Source of the DNA: Paraglaciecola arctica
GTDB taxonomy: Bacteria > Pseudomonadota > Gammaproteobacteria > Enterobacterales > Alteromonadaceae
NCBI RefSeq assembly: GCF_018861065.1
Contig: NZ_JAHKQO010000036.1
Location: 769,865-833,864 of the forward strand
Direction of reading: 5' to 3'
DNA: 64,000 nt
Position 1 is the first letter of the stretch. The number at the start of each line of letters is the position of its first letter. Shown in pieces: positions 24,695-32,533 of the stretch. The position numbers and the translations under genes were made by a program. The notes beneath the pieces were generated by a model. The model did not search any database. It saw only the letters and a program-made list of their open reading frames with translations, and was not told the DNA's origin.

Positions 24695-26974
24695 GTGGAA
24701 GAAAACATGTTGAACAAAACAATTGGGCGCTATGAAATCAAGGAAATGATTGGTGAAGGAGCTATGGCTAAAGTCTACAGAGCCTACGATCCCGAAATTA
24801 ACCGTTCAGTTGCTTTTAAAGTACTCAAAGAAGATCACTGCGTAGATGAAGAGTATTTATCACGATTTTTACGTGAAGCAAAAGCCGCCGGGGCACTTTC
24901 ACACTCCGGGATTGTGACCGTTTATGATGTAGGTAAATTTGAAAACGCTCCGTATATTATGATGGAGTTGTTAGACGGCAGCGACTTAGGTGAAGTACTT
25001 AAAAAGGAGAAGAAACTTTCACTCAAGCAAACCCTGATTATCGCATTACAATTGGCTAAATCTCTTGATTATGCCCATAAATCAGGAATCATTCATCGCG
25101 ATATTAAACCCGATAATATTATTGTTATGCCCGATGGCGAGTCCATTAAAGTTGCAGATTTCGGCATAGCAAGAATGAACGAAACTGAAGAATCTCAAAA
25201 GACTCAGGTTGGCTCTGTGTTAGGAACGCCACGTTACATGTCACCAGAACAGGCTTTAGGTAATCCTGTTGACGGTCGTTCGGATTTATTCTCGGTAGGC
25301 ACAATCATGTACGAAATGCTTAGCGGAAACAAAGCATTTGACGCCGGTAATATGGCCACACTGATGATACAGATCGCTCAAAAACAACCTGAGCCGCTAA
25401 AAACTCTTTGCCCCGAAATTCCTGCTGGCGTTCGTCAGATAATTCAAAAATTACTACAAAAGTCTCCTGATAAGCGATTCCAAACCGGAAACAAACTAGC
25501 AGAGGCATTGGGCAAAGAATTAAGCACTTTAAGCGACCAACAAGCCGAACAAAAGAAACATAAATATATCCCTTTAAAAATACGTTGGACCTTGTCTGTT
25601 GGTGCAATTGTGGGCTTGGTATCATTTATTAGCATCAACATTGTATTTAACATGCAATCTAAGGCGATGACTAAACAAGCGGTTGATTCTGGTGCTTCGT
25701 TTGCAAAATTTATTTCTACAGAAACCGCGATACCCATACTGAGCGAAGATTGGATTTCCTTAGAAACCTTTATTGGTGATGCCGCGAGTAGAGACACTTT
25801 TTCCTATTTGATAGTAACTGACAGATCAGGAATTGTTCGTGGCGCAAGTGATAACACCTTAGTAGGTAAGATATACCAACCCAATGAAAATGATGTACTA
25901 GTCAGTGAAACGGAAGACGTGCATACAACCAGCACTGAAACAGCTGATGGTAAGAATATCTTTAATATACGAACTCCAATTTTGTTTCAAAGCACTGAAG
26001 TGGGTCAAATAATATTAGGGTTGTCTCAAGATGGCTTGGATGAGGTTAAGAGTATTACTGGTTCTTTGATGTTTATTCTAGCCTTGATTACTACCTCTTC
26101 AGTTGCTGTTGTGATGTTTATTTTTGGTGGGTTAATCGCTCGACCGTTTAAAGTATTAAACCAATCTTTGAAGGGGTTTGCGGCAGGTAATTTAGACACC
26201 AGAATATCTTTGACACGAAATGATGAGATAGGTGAAGTTTTTGACTGCTTTAATAATATGGCAGCTGCGATTCAAGATAGATACACAGAAGTTACCGATG
26301 AGTTAGCACAGACTGGTATAGATAAGACAGGGGTCACCGCAGATAAACCGGATGATACTGGTTCACATGCTTCGGAAGCTGAGGTTAAAGAAGTTGAGAA
26401 GCAAGAAAGTGAATCAGCAGATTTAGGGCCAGATGAAACTGTGATTTCCAACAGTCAAATTGACCTAGTAAACAAACCTAATCAGGATGCGATACCAAAA
26501 GCACAGGAAAATATTGAGCCGACTGAAGTTTCTGAGGTTCAGTCTAATATTGACTCTGTGGCAGATGCTGACGCTGATAGAACCATCATTTCCAGTAGCC
26601 AGATCAATCTAGATATTGCGTCAAATGAGTCCGATGAAAAGAATCCACCAAAAGAACCTCAAGGCGAAACCCCGGATACTGAGTCTGTGATTGAAGAAAA
26701 TCCTGATCAGACAGTTATCGCTTCTAGCCAAATTATTATGAAAAGCGAATCGACGAAAAGCGACGATGTAAAAGTAGAACCAAGCACCGCAGATAGCAAA
26801 TCTGAAAAAATCGATGCAGAAGTTAGCTCTACGGAGCAAGAAATTCCACTTCCAACTAAAAAGCCGCCAGCAAAACGCAGAACTCCTCGAAAGCCCGCCA
26901 AGGCTAAAGTAAAAACTGAAGACGCTGCAACTAAGGACGCGATTGCTGATTCTGACCAGAGTGCTAAAAGTTGA
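24695..26974 (+). CDS. ppkA: T6SS-associated membrane Ser/Thr kinase PpkA with sensor and HAMP domains
   Basis: Hanks-type kinase of the T6SS threonine-phosphorylation pathway. Order in the 759 aa: kinase domain (about 10-275; GEGAMAKVY loop, Lys in VAFKVLK, HRDIKPDN near 134, DFG), membrane helix (about 297-318), a periplasmic Cache-like sensor (about 320-450), a second helix (about 455-480), HAMP (about 480-530) and an acidic disordered tail. The tail repeats a 12-residue motif three times (D580ETVISNSQI, D628RTIISSSQI, D671QTVIASSQI) and ends Lys/Pro-rich. The start is a GTG; ATG four codons later, with GGAAG before it, is equally plausible. It overlaps the next gene by 4 bp. I see no vWA-type sensor domain as in P. 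aeruginosa PpkA. Confidence 0.93.
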   Translation: MEENMLNKTIGRYEIKEMIGEGAMAKVYRAYDPEINRSVAFKVLKEDHCVDEEYLSRFLREAKAAGALSHSGIVTVYDVGKFENAPYIMMELLDGSDLGEVLKKEKKLSLKQTLIIALQLAKSLDYAHKSGIIHRDIKPDNIIVMPDGESIKVADFGIARMNETEESQKTQVGSVLGTPRYMSPEQALGNPVDGRSDLFSVGTIMYEMLSGNKAFDAGNMATLMIQIAQKQPEPLKTLCPEIPAGVRQIIQKLLQKSPDKRFQTGNKLAEALGKELSTLSDQQAEQKKHKYIPLKIRWTLSVGAIVGLVSFISINIVFNMQSKAMTKQAVDSGASFAKFISTETAIPILSEDWISLETFIGDAASRDTFSYLIVTDRSGIVRGASDNTLVGKIYQPNENDVLVSETEDVHTTSTETADGKNIFNIRTPILFQSTEVGQIILGLSQDGLDEVKSITGSLMFILALITTSSVAVVMFIFGGLIARPFKVLNQSLKGFAAGNLDTRISLTRNDEIGEVFDCFNNMAAAIQDRYTEVTDELAQTGIDKTGVTADKPDDTGSHASEAEVKEVEKQESESADLGPDETVISNSQIDLVNKPNQDAIPKAQENIEPTEVSEVQSNIDSVADADADRTIISSSQINLDIASNESDEKNPPKEPQGETPDTESVIEENPDQTVIASSQIIMKSESTKSDDVKVEPSTADSKSEKIDAEVSSTEQEIPLPTKKPPAKRRTPRKPAKAKVKTEDAATKDAIADSDQSAKS

Positions 26975-27948
26975 GATATTTTCTAATCGTATTTTTGCCT
27001 ATTTTGTTATTTGGCTGTTCAACTGTAGAACGGCAAATAGTAGCAAGTAACGATGATTTTATCGTTTTACAGACAGATAATAATGATACGTTCGGGTCGC
27101 TTGCGGAAGAGTTTTTAGGAGGAAAACAATACACAGAAATTCTCGAAAGATATAATCCGCAAACAACTATCTCTTCAGGTAGCTATATAGCGATTCCTAA
27201 AAAAGTGATCAATAGTTCTGGTGTTTTTGTTGACGGCTACCAACGTGTACCGGTTCTGTGTTATCACCAATTTACTGAAGATAGTAAAAGCAAAAATAAG
27301 ATGGTTGTACCCCGCGCAGACTTTGAGCAGCAGATGGACTACCTTGCCTCTAATGGTTATAAAGTACTAGCGCTAAGCGACTTGGGTGAGTTTATCAGTG
27401 GTGAAAAAGAACTACCTAAGAAGTCTGTTGTAATAACCATAGATGATGGTTATAGGAGTTATCTAGAAGTAGCTTATCCCATTCTCAAAAAATACAACTT
27501 CCCCTCTACAATGTTTGTGTATCCTGACTTTATTGGAGCCGGGCGAGCGCTCAAATGGCAAGATATAACATACCTCAGTAATTCACCTTTGGTAGACATA
27601 CAATCCCACTCAAAATCCCATGACAGTTTATCTCCATTACCACTTGGCGAATCAGAAGAGGATTATTTAGCTCGCCTAAAAATCGAAGTAGAAGGTGCTG
27701 AAAAAGTATTGGTTCGAAAAACTAAACAAAAATTTAACCACTTTGCTTACCCCTATGGGAATAGCAGTTTACGAGTCGTTGAACTGCTAAAACAAAACGA
27801 TTACGAACTTGCAGTCACTGTACATAAAGGTAGCAACCCTTCGTTTTCGGCCCCATATTTATTGCATAGAACCATGATATATGGAGGAGATAGTTTAAAT
27901 ACATTCAAGAAAAGTCTCGATGTATATAGAACTGTGACGCTGAAATGA
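26971..27948 (+). CDS. Lipoprotein with LysM-like and NodB-type polysaccharide deacetylase domains
   Basis: The start is a TTG overlapping the ppkA stop (TTGA), the only frame start that gives the lipoprotein signal MRYFLIVFLPILLFGC (Cys16, Ser at +2). A LysM-like segment (about residues 30-75, ending SGSYIAIPKK) is followed by a NodB domain (about 90-310). The NodB domain has VLCYHQF, VVITIDDGY (metal-binding Asp pair), SHSKSH (metal His pair) and HFAYPYG. Predicted outer-membrane-anchored enzyme acting on peptidoglycan or an exopolysaccharide N-acetyl group. Coupling to ppkA suggests a role with the T6SS, such as local wall remodelling or signal input; this is inference. Confidence 0.88.
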   Translation: MRYFLIVFLPILLFGCSTVERQIVASNDDFIVLQTDNNDTFGSLAEEFLGGKQYTEILERYNPQTTISSGSYIAIPKKVINSSGVFVDGYQRVPVLCYHQFTEDSKSKNKMVVPRADFEQQMDYLASNGYKVLALSDLGEFISGEKELPKKSVVITIDDGYRSYLEVAYPILKKYNFPSTMFVYPDFIGAGRALKWQDITYLSNSPLVDIQSHSKSHDSLSPLPLGESEEDYLARLKIEVEGAEKVLVRKTKQKFNHFAYPYGNSSLRVVELLKQNDYELAVTVHKGSNPSFSAPYLLHRTMIYGGDSLNTFKKSLDVYRTVTLK

Positions 27949-28871
27949 TTGAGCGAATCGTCTGCGTAGCCACCATAGTACTTTGTTGTTCATGTAACAC
28001 AAACTTTGTTGATAACAATGCAATGTTTGAACAACGCAGTCCTCTTGCTAATGCCTTAGAAGAAGAGCAACGTTATGCAGAGGCATTGGTACAGTGGAAA
28101 ATTTTGCAGATAGCCTATCCTGACGACGAAGTGGTCAAACAAAATATACTTCGACTTGAGCTTCTTATATCAGATGGCGTCATTCGGCAATTAGCGGTTC
28201 TAGATAAAGCTAAGGCTTCGGGAGATCAAGATTTGGAGCGCAAGGTCTACCTAAAAATATTAGCCTTAGACCCTAATAATCAAATAGCGATCGAAGAGTT
28301 ACGGCAGTTTGAATGGAACTACGCATATCAGAAAGCCAGTTCAAAAACAGAAAACATTAAGAAGTATTTTATTGAAACACAGCAAGAAGCTAAAATTTCA
28401 ATCCAGCTCAATAACTACATTGAACAGGGAAAGCAGTACGTTTCTGATAAGAAATATCAAGAATTATTGCAACTAGCTGATAAGTTTGAAAACACCTATC
28501 CTAAACACCCGCTTCCAAACGAATATCGAATATTAGCGTATTCGAAATTAGGAGAGGAACAACAAAAACGCAACAATACAAAGCAAGCTATCAAGTTCTT
28601 TAAACAAGCATTGCAAGTAGCTGCAGTTAAAGGTCAAAAGTTACCCAACCTCCAAAAGAAAACAGATCAGCTGTCTGGGCTTATTGCCAATAGGTATTTG
28701 AAATTAGCTAATCAAGTTTTTAAAACGGACTTAGATGAAGCAATTAATTACTTCGAACAATCACTAAAATATCAGCCCAACAACGTTAAGGCTCGCCAAC
28801 TAATGCAGCGAGCCATAAAGATTAGAGAGAATTTACTGAAAATCCAGAAGCTTGATTCTAATTCTGATTGA
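27945..28871 (+). CDS. TPR-repeat putative lipoprotein
   Basis: A 308-aa protein with ATGA overlap to the deacetylase gene, so it is part of the ppkA transcript. The N-terminus MIERIVCVATIVLCCSC is a short hydrophobic signal with a Cys-rich, imperfect lipobox (Cys17). The rest is helical with TPR-like units, for example NALEEEQRYAEALVQWKIL (about 35-55), an AIKFFKQALQVAA unit (about 215) and EAINYFEQSLKYQPNNVKA (about 265-285). No enzyme motif is seen. Probably a periplasmic scaffold working with the deacetylase or the PpkA sensor; function unknown. Confidence 0.8.
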   Translation: MIERIVCVATIVLCCSCNTNFVDNNAMFEQRSPLANALEEEQRYAEALVQWKILQIAYPDDEVVKQNILRLELLISDGVIRQLAVLDKAKASGDQDLERKVYLKILALDPNNQIAIEELRQFEWNYAYQKASSKTENIKKYFIETQQEAKISIQLNNYIEQGKQYVSDKKYQELLQLADKFENTYPKHPLPNEYRILAYSKLGEEQQKRNNTKQAIKFFKQALQVAAVKGQKLPNLQKKTDQLSGLIANRYLKLANQVFKTDLDEAINYFEQSLKYQPNNVKARQLMQRAIKIRENLLKIQKLDSNSD

Positions 28872-28880
28872 GGGTGTTAT

Positions 28881-28921
28881 GCGAGTAAAGAGTCTACTTT
28901 AGACGAAGATTCTTTACTCGC
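28881..28921. terminator. Convergent-gene stem-loop
   Basis: Arms GCGAGTAAAGA (28881-28891) and TCTTTACTCGC (28911-28921) form a perfect 11-bp inverted repeat, with an inner small stem GTCT/AGAC. It lies 10 bases after one stop and 27 bases before the convergent gene's stop, so it can serve both strands. There is no clean U-tract on either side. Confidence 0.5.
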
Positions 28922-28949
28922 TGAGGGCTCTTGTCCCGCTGAGGGCTCT
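28919..28949. repeat. 13-bp direct repeat CGCTGAGGGCTCT
   Basis: Two exact copies lie at 28919-28931 and 28937-28949, 18 bases apart start to start. The second reaches the stop codon of the minus-strand LysM/TPR gene. The similar flanks (gattgagg on both sides) suggest a small local duplication. Confidence 0.7.
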
Positions 28950-30162
28950 AATTTCGATTGAGGTTATCCAATTTTTCTTTTAGCTCTAAGGCTTGTGCCC
29001 GATATAACTTAGCACTTGAATGGTCTGGGTTTACCTTCAAAACCATATCCCATTTTTCAATTGCTAAATCGAGTTCTTGACGTCGAAATGCTGATGATGC
29101 CTCTCTGTGGTATTTATCAGCGATTTCTTTTTGCAATACCAACATTTCTTCCATCGCTTGGTCATTTTGATCGTCTAGATCTGTGGCCATTTTGAAGTTT
29201 TCGAAAGCACTAAAGGGTTCTTCTTTTTGTAGATTTAGTTGCCCCGCTTTTTCAAAATATGTGGCAGCTAACACATTATCTGTTTCAGCAATTTCTTTGG
29301 CTCGTCCAATATATGTTGATATAGCCAGATCTCTACTTTCATTACTTAGTTTACCAAAAGTACTTAGCGTCGCTAACTTTTCAATTGCAGCTTGATAATC
29401 CATATTTTGAGCCAATTCTTTTAGATCACTTAAGGCCGACTCCGCTGTTTCTGCTGGGGCTATTGGAATAACTTCTTCCAATACTGCCTCTTCAACTGGT
29501 ATTTCAGAGGACTCGACTAAATCCTCAACCGCTTCAGCAGATTCTTCTAGCTCATTGATTTCTTCTTGCATTGCTAAATCAACACTAGCATCTTCATTGT
29601 CTACGCTAGGAGTTTCAAGTTCTTGGGCTGCGTCTTTGTCACGTTGCGCTCTAGCCAGCTGTGTCATTGGGATTTTAATTTCTTGCCCTATATTCACACG
29701 ACTAGGGTTAGCAATATTATTGTATTTAGCTAATGCATAAAACTTTAGTGCTGAACCTAAGTATTTTTTTGCTAGTGTAGATAGACTAGTGCCTGAGGTT
29801 AAATTTACTTTGAAATGTTCTGCAGGAAAATATTGACTTGAGTCAGTTGAAATTTGTGCCACCAAGTTTCTCGCACTATTACTTCTAGGAACCGCTTCTA
29901 AATATGCGTTTAGTTCTGCCAACGCCTGACCATCTTCGCCATTTTCGAGCTTTTCTAATGCTTTACTAAAGCGTTGTCTGGGAGTCAAACCGACTTCAGC
30001 TACGTAAATTTTATTGTTCTGAACTCCCTTAGTTTTATTGACCTCTGTTGAAGTTGTTTTTCCAGCTGTACCTCCTCCAGTACCACCACATCCTGATAAA
30101 ACTAGTCCAGCTACTAAAACAGCAGCTGATAATTTTATTTTATTGTCCATACAACTAATCAT
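28948..30162 (-). CDS. LysM and TPR-repeat lipoprotein
   Basis: A 404-aa outer-membrane or periplasmic lipoprotein. The signal MISCMDNKIKLSAAVLVAGLVLSGC is supported by AGGGG 6 bases before ATG 30162; Met5 is the other possible start. After a Gly/Thr-rich stretch come a TPR pair (about 60-95), a LysM domain (about 115-165, SGTSLSTLAKKYLGSALKFY to NIGQEIKIP), an acidic Glu/Ala-rich linker (about 175-240) and a C-terminal TPR array (about 245-400). LysM suggests peptidoglycan binding. It converges on the T6SS-linked LysM deacetylase and TPR lipoprotein, which share its domain types. No enzymatic motif is visible. Confidence 0.85.
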   Translation of the reverse strand: MISCMDNKIKLSAAVLVAGLVLSGCGGTGGGTAGKTTSTEVNKTKGVQNNKIYVAEVGLTPRQRFSKALEKLENGEDGQALAELNAYLEAVPRSNSARNLVAQISTDSSQYFPAEHFKVNLTSGTSLSTLAKKYLGSALKFYALAKYNNIANPSRVNIGQEIKIPMTQLARAQRDKDAAQELETPSVDNEDASVDLAMQEEINELEESAEAVEDLVESSEIPVEEAVLEEVIPIAPAETAESALSDLKELAQNMDYQAAIEKLATLSTFGKLSNESRDLAISTYIGRAKEIAETDNVLAATYFEKAGQLNLQKEEPFSAFENFKMATDLDDQNDQAMEEMLVLQKEIADKYHREASSAFRRQELDLAIEKWDMVLKVNPDHSSAKLYRAQALELKEKLDNLNRN

Positions 30163-30317
30163 TTATAACCCCTGAAAAATATAAGAAACAGTCGTCGATA
30201 ATCATAAGTTTCTCGGCACGAAGCAGTTTAATACAATTGTAATCGTCAAGCATGTTTTTCCATCTGAATTTTGCCAACTAATTGGTAACATCTTGAAAAT
30301 AATATGATAAATATATT

Positions 30318-31340
30318 CTACAATATAAGGAGTTGTCCTTGTTTGGCAAGTATAAACTTCAAACCATGGGTATTTCCTTGATTCAATTCTTGTTGAATTT
30401 TAAGTCTTGGATTAGTACCACTTTTTAGGCTGTATTTAATATGGCTGATGATAACCTTCATATCCTTAATTTGCTGCTTGTCGGCAACTAATGAATAGAA
30501 ATAATGCATTTCTGACAATAGCCATTTAGGGGTAAGGTGACCAAATAGTAAATTATCCGGTTGATCGTTAGCAAACGAGACTTCTATAACTACCCCTCTA
30601 AGCTTTTTGGTTCGCATTTGCTTAGCTAAATATTCCCAAACGACAGCGAGCTTTCCTTGCTTTTCGACTTTATCTGGACCAGTGTCACCAAAATATACAA
30701 ACAGATTATCTTCATATTCAATCACAAATGCCGTTGATTCTAAGGGATGGCTTAAACTGAATGCTTTGACTTTTAGTTGGGTACCTTTGAGGTTCGTAGT
30801 TTGCTGAGGCACTAAATCTATAACCTGGTACTTATTTAACAAGGGTGGTTTGCCTCTATCGGTAAAATTAGCCCAGGCTTGCCAATTAAAATAAGTATCG
30901 CTCATCGTTTGGTTGACCGACTTCAGCCCGTAGATCGGTTTGTTGTTATCTTCAGGTGAAGCAACCAATAAACCAGCCACATGATCTAGGTGGCCATGGC
31001 TAATCAAATAACCTTTAATGTGATGATGTAAAATTTTACCTGTTGTAGACAAAGTATTATCTGTCTGCATAGGGAGATTTTCAAAAGCATTATTACTGAG
31101 CGCAACGTTGATACCGTTAGTCAATGTACCTGCGTCTAGGGCAATGTAATTAGGTTCAGATAAAGTTCTTAGTAAGAAAGCACTGAGATTGCCATCTTGA
31201 ATTCCACCTGTACTGCCCAAAGTAACAAGTTCAAATACGCCTTTCGTCTCTGGATTAGAACTAACAGACGTTTGTTTTCCATGCAGTTGAAACGATATTA
31301 TTAATACTGCGATAAATAATATATGTCTATTAGGTTGCAA
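30318..31340 (-). CDS. cpdP: Class II 3',5'-cyclic nucleotide phosphodiesterase, exported
   Basis: Metallo-beta-lactamase-fold enzyme of the yeast PDE1/Vibrio fischeri CpdP class, which hydrolyses cAMP and in CpdP works in the periplasm. Class II signature: ISHGHLDHVAGL near residue 113 supplies the HxHxDH metal site. Also visible are a VYFGDTGPD stretch, FGHLTPKWL and VIISHIKYS. An N-terminal hydrophobic segment (about residues 6-20) fits a signal peptide. The start is TTG, directly after the hemY stop (TGATTG) with zero spacing, so it is the last gene of the hem operon and probably made at low level by reinitiation. Substrate preference (cAMP versus cGMP) cannot be told. Confidence 0.85.
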   Translation of the reverse strand: MQPNRHILFIAVLIISFQLHGKQTSVSSNPETKGVFELVTLGSTGGIQDGNLSAFLLRTLSEPNYIALDAGTLTNGINVALSNNAFENLPMQTDNTLSTTGKILHHHIKGYLISHGHLDHVAGLLVASPEDNNKPIYGLKSVNQTMSDTYFNWQAWANFTDRGKPPLLNKYQVIDLVPQQTTNLKGTQLKVKAFSLSHPLESTAFVIEYEDNLFVYFGDTGPDKVEKQGKLAVVWEYLAKQMRTKKLRGVVIEVSFANDQPDNLLFGHLTPKWLLSEMHYFYSLVADKQQIKDMKVIISHIKYSLKSGTNPRLKIQQELNQGNTHGLKFILAKQGQLLIL

Positions 31341-32531
31341 TCACTTAACCTTAGCTTGGGTTGTTTGAGTTTCAACGCTTTGTTTATATAAGGTTAACGC
31401 TTGTTTTTGATCGTCCTGTGATTCTTTGATACTCGACATCAAAACTAAATCTTCCTGTCGATTACCTAACTTAATTGCCTTCGCTAAGGCTTTTTCTGCT
31501 AAAAGTTTGTCATTTGCATTAAACGCAATATGACCGAGCGTTGATAACAGTTCGACATTCAGGTCGTCATTCTTTATCCAACTTTCGAGTTTCTTTATTG
31601 CTCCCGATGGATTCGGCAATTTTATTTGTTTAAACAGAGGCACTAATAAGGGATGCGGTGAAGACGATTGAAACTCCAGTAAGGCTTGCTCAGCATCGAA
31701 GTGCATTCCTTGGTCAATAAGCATTTGTGTGTACGCAGCTTGTTGAGCTGGATCTTTTCGAGTGGCACGTGGTAACGATTGCCAGTTCCTTTTTAGTTGT
31801 TCCGCTCCTTCTTTACTGGCTATTTCAGCAAAGTTACCTTTAGAGGCTTGTTGCATTAGCACGTCGTAATCATCACCAAGAGCTTTCTTCCATCCTTTTA
31901 ACCTGTCTTTCAATTCTTGCCACTTGTTTGCCTGGGTTAACGCTTGCGCCCAAAGTCTTAATACTGGTGTTTGTGCCTGTTGTTTTTCACTTAGAGTGTG
32001 GATCAGCTCTAGCGCCTCATCTGACCGATAGTGCTGTAAAGCGTCTCGAATTAAACACAAATTCGCTGCCAAAGCAGATTTTTCATAGGTTTTAGCCATA
32101 CGCCAATAACTTTTGGCTTTCTCTAAATTGCCTAGTTGAACCTCTGCGTCAGCGGCAGCGAGTAGATTGATGCCATCGAAGTCTTCATTTTCTATTTTTT
32201 TGAAGTTGTCTCTAGCAATCAAATAATTGGTTTCAGCCATTGCAATTAAACCAGCGGTAAAGGCTCTTTGTTTTTTACGACTCCCCCAATTCCCAAGCCA
32301 GTTCTTTGAGCCAGAGGCTGCTGCCAAAGAGGCTTTGACCAATAAATTTATTAACATAAGTCCGACAAAAATAGCAATCAGAGATAGGCAAAGTGACCAA
32401 ACATTCATTTCAGCGACCCAACCGTTAAATTCGACCATAACGTAGCCACTATCATCAAATATCATCGCCGCAATCACTACACTAATAAGCAAAATAACCA
32501 AAACCAAAAATATTCTTATTAATTGCCTCAT
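31341..32531 (-). CDS. hemY: Heme biosynthesis-associated TPR membrane protein HemY
   Basis: HemY (proteobacterial type, not protoporphyrinogen oxidase) accompanies hemCD and hemX; its exact role in porphyrin synthesis is unsettled. The 396-aa protein has two N-terminal membrane helices (about 5-26 and 45-66) and then TPR repeats facing the cytoplasm or periplasm. The family stretch around AGLIAMAETNYLIARDNF (about 92-110) and the LPRATRKDPAQQAAYTQML segment are typical. Two bases separate it from hemX. Confidence 0.93.
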   Translation of the reverse strand: MRQLIRIFLVLVILLISVVIAAMIFDDSGYVMVEFNGWVAEMNVWSLCLSLIAIFVGLMLINLLVKASLAAASGSKNWLGNWGSRKKQRAFTAGLIAMAETNYLIARDNFKKIENEDFDGINLLAAADAEVQLGNLEKAKSYWRMAKTYEKSALAANLCLIRDALQHYRSDEALELIHTLSEKQQAQTPVLRLWAQALTQANKWQELKDRLKGWKKALGDDYDVLMQQASKGNFAEIASKEGAEQLKRNWQSLPRATRKDPAQQAAYTQMLIDQGMHFDAEQALLEFQSSSPHPLLVPLFKQIKLPNPSGAIKKLESWIKNDDLNVELLSTLGHIAFNANDKLLAEKALAKAIKLGNRQEDLVLMSSIKESQDDQKQALTLYKQSVETQTTQAKVK

Positions 32532-32533
32532 GA

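Noticed and set aside
31341-32531. HemY as protoporphyrinogen oxidase
   Set aside because: It has two N-terminal membrane helices and TPR repeats, not an FAD-binding fold; this is the unrelated proteobacterial HemY.
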